A stretch of 7,494 nt of DNA, taken from assembly GCA_937868145.1 (NCBI GenBank), contig CALMMH010000956.1, positions 1 to 7,494 on the forward strand, read 5' to 3'. Origin of the DNA: an uncultured Phycisphaerales bacterium (GTDB lineage: Bacteria > Planctomycetota > Phycisphaerae > Sedimentisphaerales > Anaerobacaceae). Below the pieces are notes generated by a model, which was not told where the DNA came from, searched no databases, and saw only the letters and a program-made list of their open reading frames with translations. Below, in pieces: positions 1 through 4,490 of the stretch (positions are counted from its first letter, which is position 1; each line of letters begins with the position of its first letter). The translations under genes and the position numbers were made by a program.

Positions 1-1
1 G

Positions 2-574
2 AGCGTCGCCAGGCACGGCGACGCGGTCTTCGTGGCGGACGCCGGACATCGGATTGTGTTGCACTTCGACACCGCCGGCACGCTCGTGGGCCACATCGGC
101 GAGAAGGACCCCGACCGCGAAATCCCGGGCTTTTTTGTGCCGAGCCCGCATTTTGACTTAGCGGTTTCCCGCGACGGTCTGCTCCGCGTCGCGGACCCTG
201 GCCGAAATCGCATCGATACGTTCACCCTCGACGGCAACCTCGAATTCTTCTGGGGCGAGCGGTCGAACGGGATCAAAGGGTTCTGCGGATGCTGCAATCC
301 GGTGAGTTTCACCATCTTGCCGGACGGCGGTTTCGTGACGGCTGAGAAGGGGCTCGTCCGGGTCAAGGTCTACAACAGCGACGGCGGCTTCGTGGGCGTG
401 GTGGCCGGTCCCGACCTGTTCGCTTCGGGCAGGCAGATCAAGATCTACGACTCGCCGGAAGAGGGGCAGGAAAGAGGTTTGGATCTGGCGGCCGGGGCCG
501 ACGGTCGAATCTACGTCCTTGACCCGGCGGACAACACGGTCAAGGTGTTTCGTAAGAAGGGGGCGGATCAGTGA
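2..574 (+). CDS. NHL-repeat beta-propeller protein, C-terminal part (5' end outside window)
   Basis: The reading frame is open to the left edge, so the start lies outside; the GTG at 32 falls inside an NHL blade (VFVADAGHRIV) and is not a credible start. The 190 visible residues contain about four NHL-type blades: VFVADAGHRIVLHFD, LRVADPGRNRIDTFTLDG, GFVTAEKGLVRVKVYNSDG and IYVLDPADNTVKVFRKK. Between the second and third lies a cysteine cluster, FCGCCNP (nt 281-301), followed by the TAEKG stretch. NHL propellers are usually extracytoplasmic binding or scaffold domains and rarely have a conserved catalytic residue. The signal peptide, if any, would be in the missing part. The stop overlaps the GTG start of the next gene (GTGA). 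Because it heads a run of Fe-S genes, the three cysteines may have a redox or metal role, but that is inference. The fold is secure and the function unknown. Confidence 0.85.
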   Translation, partial: SVARHGDAVFVADAGHRIVLHFDTAGTLVGHIGEKDPDREIPGFFVPSPHFDLAVSRDGLLRVADPGRNRIDTFTLDGNLEFFWGERSNGIKGFCGCCNPVSFTILPDGGFVTAEKGLVRVKVYNSDGGFVGVVAGPDLFASGRQIKIYDSPEEGQERGLDLAAGADGRIYVLDPADNTVKVFRKKGADQ

Positions 575-816
575 ATGAGTTTCTAAGCAGATTGCAGGCG
601 CGGCGGCGGTTCGTGACGCGAACCCTGCGCAATGCGAGCCTCGCGTTGCTCGGGCTGGGCGGTGCGGCCGTCGCTGTAAAGCGTCGCAGGCTCCTGCGGG
701 AAGGCAAATGCCTCAACAGCGGGATGTGCCGGGCGTGCGGGGTATTCGAGGATTGCGGCCTGCCTCGGGCTCTCTCGACCCGTGAGGTGGTAGCGAGGAT
801 TCGCCATGACGGATAA
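571..816 (+). CDS. Small single-span protein with C-x5-C-x2-C-x5-C motif
   Basis: An 81-residue protein starting with GTG inside a GTGA overlap with the NHL gene. I do not recognise a named family. Residues 1-20 are rich in arginine (QARRRFVTRTLR). Residues 22-36 (ASLALLGLGGAAVAV) form one hydrophobic segment, followed by KRRR. The C-terminal half has exactly four cysteines, C47, C53, C56 and C62, in the stretch CLNSGMCRACGVFEDC followed by GLPRA, which could bind one Fe-S cluster or a zinc ion. Basic residues flank the segment on both sides, so topology is uncertain. The tight coupling to the NHL and ferredoxin genes, together with the cysteine set, suggests a small accessory subunit of the membrane electron-transfer assembly. 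The coding call is supported by the overlaps on both sides (4 and 11 bases) and by the motif. Confidence 0.75.
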   Translation: MNEFLSRLQARRRFVTRTLRNASLALLGLGGAAVAVKRRRLLREGKCLNSGMCRACGVFEDCGLPRALSTREVVARIRHDG

Positions 817-1375
817 GCAGGAATCCATGAATCGTCGTAAGTTCCTCCGGGAAGGACTCTGGGGAGCGTGCCTGGCCGGGGCCGGAACCGCGGCGGGTCT
901 GAGCGTCGCCAAGAGCAATTCGGACAACACGGTCTGGCAGATCGATCCGTACAAGTGCATCGCATGCGGCAACTGTGCGACGTACTGCGTGCTGGAGGAT
1001 TCCGCCGTCAAGTGCGTGCAGGCCTATGCGATGTGCGGCTACTGCGATTTGTGCACCGCGTATCTCGTGCCGGAGCCGAAGGCGTTGGACACAGGGGCTG
1101 AGAATGAACTGTGCCCGACCGGGGCCATCAAGCGGACCTACGTCGAGGACCCGTACTACGAGTACACGATCGACGAGTCGCTGTGCAATGGGTGCGGCAA
1201 GTGTGTCAAAGGCTGTATGGTGTTCGGCAATGGATCGCTCTTCCTGCAGGTTCGCCACGACCGGTGCAAGAACTGCAACGAATGCGCGATCGCGGCGGCC
1301 TGTCCCTCGCAGGCGTTCAAGCGGGTGCCCGCGGATCAGCCGTATTTGTTGAAGGGGACGGACCAGAAACCATGA
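806..1375 (+). CDS. Tat-exported polyferredoxin, about four [4Fe-4S] clusters
   Basis: A 189-residue iron-sulfur protein. The N-terminus has a twin-arginine signal, NRRKFLRE (R10 R11), followed by a hydrophobic stretch rich in Gly and Ala (residues 17-35), so the folded protein is probably exported by Tat with clusters already inserted. Cysteines fall in four groups: C51-C54-C57-C61, C77-C80-C83 with C103 before Pro, C127-C130-C133-C137, and C154-C157-C160 with C166 before Pro. This fits four [4Fe-4S] clusters, as in the NrfC/DmsB-type electron-transfer subunits; C70 is an extra. The start at 806 has GAGGA at 795-799 six bases upstream and overlaps the previous gene by 11 bases. ATG 827 (MNRRKFL) is a plausible shorter start that keeps the Tat motif. 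Its stop overlaps the next start (ATGA). It probably carries electrons between the extracytoplasmic proteins and the membrane protein encoded next; the partner is inferred. Confidence 0.9.
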   Translation: MTDKQESMNRRKFLREGLWGACLAGAGTAAGLSVAKSNSDNTVWQIDPYKCIACGNCATYCVLEDSAVKCVQAYAMCGYCDLCTAYLVPEPKALDTGAENELCPTGAIKRTYVEDPYYEYTIDESLCNGCGKCVKGCMVFGNGSLFLQVRHDRCKNCNECAIAAACPSQAFKRVPADQPYLLKGTDQKP

Positions 1376-2787
1376 AGCGATTCGCCCGGTTCATAAGTAG
1401 AGTTCCGCAAAATGGAGGATTAGGCATGCATTCTTCAAGGGAATCCCTGTCTTCGGTTCCCTTTAAAAACATGTCCAATCCTCCATTTTGCGGAGCGTGG
1501 ATCGTGATGTTTCTCATTGCGATCCTGGGCTCTTGTCTGGTCGCGCAGGGAGAGATTCGTTTTCCGCCGCCGGAATTCGAGAGCGGCTACACGTTTCCAC
1601 AGACGACTTCGCCGGCGGCGCAGCCGGTCATCCGTGAGTACATTGATGCCGCCGTGCTGATCGGTGGCCTGTTGCTGGCCTCGTATCTGATTCTCAAGAG
1701 ACGAAGCCGCCGGGCCGTCTTCGCTCTGATGATTGGCTCGCTGCTCTACTTTGGTTTTCTGCGGGACGGCTGCATCTGTCCGATCGGGGCGATTCAGAAC
1801 GTGACGTTGACTGTTTTCGACAGCAGCTACGCAATCCCCATCGCGGCAGCGATCTTCTTCGTCGTGCCGCTGGTGTTCACGCTGTTCCACGGGCGAGTGT
1901 TCTGCGGGGCGATCTGTCCCCTGGGGGCGATCCAGGATGCGGTTCTGATTCGACCGGTCGCAGTGCCTCGCGGGCTGGAGAGCGGCCTGCGACTGATCGC
2001 GTACACTTATTTCGGGGCGGCGGTCCTCTTTGCCGCCACCGGCAGCGCGTTTGTCATCTGTCGATACGACCCATTCGTCGGGTTCTTTAGGCTCGGCGGC
2101 AACTGGAACATCCTGGTCATCGGAGCGAGTCTGCTGCTCATTGGTTTGTTTGTCGGGCGGCCGTACTGCCGGTTCCTGTGCCCCTACGGCGTGATCCTGC
2201 GGCAACTGTCCCGGCTCTCCAAGCGGCGGGTGACGATCACGCCCAACGAGTGCATCCAGTGCCGTCTATGCGAGAACGCCTGCCCGTTCGGCGCAATTCG
2301 CGAGCCGACGGGAGATTGGCCGGAGGGCGAGTACCGGATCGCCAAGAGGCGTCTGGCCTTGTTCCTGGTGTTGTTGCCGATCCTGATCGCCGGCGGCGTC
2401 TGGGGCGGTTACACGCTGAGGAACCAGTTGGCTCGCGTGCATCCGAGGGTCCGCACGGCCGAACGGATCTACCTGGAAGAAGCCGGCAAAGTCCAAGGGA
2501 CGACCAACGTCAGCGACGCATTTCGTGCGACGGGGCAGACGACCGACTTGCTCTACGAGGACGCGACGAAGATCCGCACTCGGTTCGGCTTGGGCGGGGC
2601 ATTGCTCGGCGGGTTCGTCGGCCTGATGGCCGGCGGCAAGCTGATCGCTCTGTCGGTTCGTCGCAGGCGAACCGAGTACGAAGCGGACGCGGCGAGTTGC
2701 TTCGCCTGCGGGCGGTGCTATAAATTCTGTCCGAAGGAGCATGAGCGGCTCACGAAGAGCCGGGAGGCGGTGGCGGGACACGCATGA
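1372..2787 (+). CDS. NosR/NapH-like eight-span membrane Fe-S protein
   Basis: A 471-residue polytopic membrane protein. Predicted spans lie near residues 43-60, 93-109, 115-130, 154-172, 206-225, 245-262, 327-346 and 406-427; basic loops (KRRSRR after span 2, RRRR after span 8) place both termini inside. Motifs in order: C134-I-C136-P, FCGAICPLGAIQD (C178, C182), C230, YCRFLCPYG (C266, C270), a ferredoxin motif C294-C297-C300-C304 followed by Pro, and a second at the C-terminus, C443-C446-C449-C453. The repeated C-x3-C-P motifs and ferredoxin modules are typical of the NosR/NapH/CcoG group, which moves electrons across or along the membrane. Start 1372 forms ATGA with the ferredoxin stop. Residues 11-41 come from a palindromic insertion (1405-1493); without them the N-terminus would read MKRFARFISR then AWIVMFLIAILG, a normal signal anchor. 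Other in-frame starts are 1426, 1471 and 1507. It overlaps the next gene by 4 bases. Confidence 0.9.
   Translation: MKRFARFISRVPQNGGLGMHSSRESLSSVPFKNMSNPPFCGAWIVMFLIAILGSCLVAQGEIRFPPPEFESGYTFPQTTSPAAQPVIREYIDAAVLIGGLLLASYLILKRRSRRAVFALMIGSLLYFGFLRDGCICPIGAIQNVTLTVFDSSYAIPIAAAIFFVVPLVFTLFHGRVFCGAICPLGAIQDAVLIRPVAVPRGLESGLRLIAYTYFGAAVLFAATGSAFVICRYDPFVGFFRLGGNWNILVIGASLLLIGLFVGRPYCRFLCPYGVILRQLSRLSKRRVTITPNECIQCRLCENACPFGAIREPTGDWPEGEYRIAKRRLALFLVLLPILIAGGVWGGYTLRNQLARVHPRVRTAERIYLEEAGKVQGTTNVSDAFRATGQTTDLLYEDATKIRTRFGLGGALLGGFVGLMAGGKLIALSVRRRRTEYEADAASCFACGRCYKFCPKEHERLTKSREAVAGHA
1405..1493. repeat. 89-bp palindromic element inserted in frame in the membrane-protein gene
   Basis: The outer arms are 24 bases, 1405-1428 and 1470-1493, and pair with two mismatches. 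The outermost 17 bases are a perfect inverted repeat, CCGCAAAATGGAGGATT against AATCCTCCATTTTGCGG. An inner stem, AAGGGAA (1437-1443) against TTCCCTT (1457-1463), encloses a 13-base loop, so the whole could fold into one long hairpin. The codons across it (1402-1494) have G or C in the third position in only 12 of 31, far below the flanks, which suggests foreign origin. It is read as VPQNGGLGMHSS...MSNPPFCGA, and the opposite strand reads almost the same ends (PQNGGLDM...MPNPPFCG). It contains no transposase and no clear target duplication. Known analogues are the Rickettsia palindromic elements that sit inside protein genes. Calling it a dispersed repeat is inference from one copy. Confidence 0.75.
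1414..1428 (+). promoter_or_regulatory. Consensus Shine-Dalgarno plus ATG carried by the palindrome
   Basis: GGAGGA at 1414-1419 is followed after six bases by an ATG at 1426 that is in frame with the membrane-protein gene (its Met19). This is the best-looking ribosome binding site near that gene; the start at 1372 has only GAAGGGGA at 1351-1358, thirteen bases upstream. Initiation here would give a shorter protein that still keeps all spans and Fe-S motifs. Whether it is used is unknown. The mirror arm carries the same arrangement on the minus strand. Confidence 0.45.
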
Positions 2788-4490
2788 CACAGCAGACAGA
2801 ACGAACGCAGGTTTGGCATCAGGCAGCGAAGAACACCGCAGTTGTCGGCGGCGTGTTCACGGCCCTCTTTACCGCGATGTTGACTGTGAATCTCATCGGC
2901 AGCGCGATCGTCGGGCCATCGAGAGAAACCAGACTGGCCGACTTGCAGTCTCGGGTCCAGAAGGACCCAACGAATGAGACGCTCCCGTCTGAGATTCGGC
3001 AACTGGATCTCAGGATTCGGCGAGACCGAATCTGGCGGCTCGACTTCGCCCACAAGGCGGCCCACATGTTGCTGGCCGGGGTGGTGGTTCTGCTGGTGGC
3101 AGGCAAGATCGCACACGACTTGGGCAAGGGACTTCCCCGGCCCCGACATGCAACGGATCGAGGAGAGAATCAAGTGAGAGAGGCAAGACAAGCCCGATGG
3201 GCGGTTGTTGGCGGATTGGCGGTTTTGGCTGTGGGGTTGGTTGCCCTCGGAATGAGCGGGTGGGTGGAGTTCGCGAAGGCCGAAGAGACAGGTCCGGCGT
3301 TTGCCTCGATGGAAGAGAAGCAGACGCAGTGGCATCGATTCCGGGGTCCCGGCGGGGCCGGCGTCAGCGCGTATACGAACATTCCGACCTCCTGGAACGG
3401 CAAGACGGGCGAAGGCGTTCTGTGGAAGAGCCCGACGCCCATGCCGGGACGGAATTCGCCTGTGGTCTGGAAGGACCGCATTTTCCTCGCGGGGGCCGAT
3501 GCGAATGCTCGGCAGGTGTACTGCTACGACGCCAAGGGCGGCCAGTTGTTGTGGAAGGGCGATGTCCCGACGACGCCGGACGGGGCCAAGCTGGAGATCA
3601 TGGAAGACACGGGCTACGCCGCCTGCACCGTCGCCACCGACGGCAAGCGGATCTACGCGATCTTCCCCACAGGCGATGTCGCAGCGTTCGATTTCACCGG
3701 CCGGCGGCTGTGGCACAAGAGTCTCGGCGTTCCCGACAGCGCCTATGGCTATGCGTCCTCTCTGGAGACCTATGAAAAGCTCGTGATCGTTCAGGACGAC
3801 CAGGGCGACGGCACTGAAGGCAAGTCGAAGATCATTGCGTTGGACGGCGTCACCGGCCAGGTCGCCTGGGAAGCCAAACGCGATTTGCCGAATTCCTGGA
3901 CTACGCCTGTCGTCGTGGACGTGGCGGGCAAGCCGCAGTTGATCGCGATGGCGGATCCGAACATGATCGCGTACGACCCCGCGACCGGCAAGGAGATCTG
4001 GCGGGCCGAGTGCCTCGGCGGCGACCTGGCTCCTTCGCCGATTTACGCCGGCGGGCTGCTTATGGCGATTCAGCCGTACTCACAGATGGTCGCGGTCAAG
4101 CCGACGGGGCAGGGCAACGTCACCGAGACGCACATCGCGTGGAGAATGGAGGAAGGCGGCCCGGATATCTGTTCGCCCGTCAGCGACGGGAAATACGTTT
4201 ACCTCCTGGAGAGCGCGGACCTGCTGATTTGCTGCAAGGTCGAAACGGGCGAGAAGGTGTACGAGCAGGACATCAAAGGGGACTTTCGGGCCTCGCCCAG
4301 CCTTGTGGGCGACAAGCTCTACATCTTGGACATGAAGGGCATAATGCGCATCGTCCAGACCGGGCCCGAGTTCAAGGAACTGGGCAGGTGCGAGCTGGGC
4401 GAGGAATGTTACGCGTCGCCCGCGTTCGCCGACGGCCGGATCTACATCCGCGGAACAGAGAATCTTTACTGCATCGGGCAGGCACAGTGA
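2784..4490 (+). CDS. Membrane-anchored PQQ-like beta-propeller protein (apparent fusion of two genes)
   Basis: A 568-residue protein starting at an ATGA overlap. Residues 1-130 form a small membrane unit: a span near 20-42, a roughly 50-residue charged helical stretch (DLQSRVQKDPTNETLPSEIR), a second span near 93-109 and a basic linker. Residues 131-568 begin with a signal-like segment (REARQARWAVVGGLAVLAVG, AKA at 164-166), then RFRGPGGAGVS (186-196) and PQQ-like propeller blades such as VYCYDAKGGQLLWKG, IIALDGVTGQVAWEA, MIAYDPATGKEIWRAE and LYILDMKG. With three spans the propeller would still face outside. No quinoprotein-dehydrogenase catalytic set was recognised, so it is probably not a PQQ enzyme; such propellers commonly act as BamB-like scaffolds or in degradation-related loci of Planctomycetota. 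Nine cysteines lie in the propeller. The frame evidence at 3141-3177 suggests two original genes, the second starting at GTG 3174. The stop overlaps the next ATG by one base (TGATG). Confidence 0.85.
   Translation: MTQQTERTQVWHQAAKNTAVVGGVFTALFTAMLTVNLIGSAIVGPSRETRLADLQSRVQKDPTNETLPSEIRQLDLRIRRDRIWRLDFAHKAAHMLLAGVVVLLVAGKIAHDLGKGLPRPRHATDRGENQVREARQARWAVVGGLAVLAVGLVALGMSGWVEFAKAEETGPAFASMEEKQTQWHRFRGPGGAGVSAYTNIPTSWNGKTGEGVLWKSPTPMPGRNSPVVWKDRIFLAGADANARQVYCYDAKGGQLLWKGDVPTTPDGAKLEIMEDTGYAACTVATDGKRIYAIFPTGDVAAFDFTGRRLWHKSLGVPDSAYGYASSLETYEKLVIVQDDQGDGTEGKSKIIALDGVTGQVAWEAKRDLPNSWTTPVVVDVAGKPQLIAMADPNMIAYDPATGKEIWRAECLGGDLAPSPIYAGGLLMAIQPYSQMVAVKPTGQGNVTETHIAWRMEEGGPDICSPVSDGKYVYLLESADLLICCKVETGEKVYEQDIKGDFRASPSLVGDKLYILDMKGIMRIVQTGPEFKELGRCELGEECYASPAFADGRIYIRGTENLYCIGQAQ
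3141..3177 (+). other. Relic gene boundary: frame switch at a CCCC run and GTGA overlap
   Basis: In the annotated frame, the ten codons 3144-3173 end in G or C only twice. In the frame one base later (gac at 3145 onward) eight of ten do, and that frame ends in TGA at 3175-3177. Omitting one C of 3141-3144 would give a 130-residue membrane protein ending PRPDMQRIEERIK, whose stop overlaps GTG 3174 as GTGA, the same junction type as at 571, 1372 and 2784. Either the genes fused by a one-base insertion, or the assembly has an extra C. Confidence 0.65.
3160..3176 (+). promoter_or_regulatory. Ribosome binding site and GTG start inside the propeller gene
   Basis: GAGGAGA at 3160-3166 lies seven bases before GTG 3174. 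The GTG opens a segment with an arginine-rich n-region, a hydrophobic core and a possible signal-peptidase site (AKA before EETG), so it would produce a free exported propeller of 438 residues. It may be a relic of the unfused gene or a working second start. Confidence 0.55.

Noticed and set aside
857..877. Lipoprotein signal in the ferredoxin (LWGAC)
   Set aside because: Trp and Gly before the Ala-Cys do not fit a lipobox well, and the twin-arginine motif explains export.
1111..1371. Longer N-terminus for the NosR-like protein
   Set aside because: It runs through the ferredoxin gene in another frame. The ATG at 1372 forms the ATGA junction typical of this operon and is followed by a sensible signal anchor.
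1405..1493. Rho-independent terminator
   Set aside because: The hairpin is very long, is followed by GGAGCGTGG rather than a T tract, and lies within an uninterrupted reading frame.
1317..1517. Minus-strand small gene spanning the palindrome (66 codons)
   Set aside because: Its resemblance to the + strand peptide is only the symmetry of the palindrome; outside the element it is antisense to real genes.
4010..4489. Longer N-terminus for the NuoE-NuoF protein
   Set aside because: These codons lie inside the propeller gene and translate to an arginine-rich, domain-free peptide. NuoE homology begins right after the ATG at 4490.
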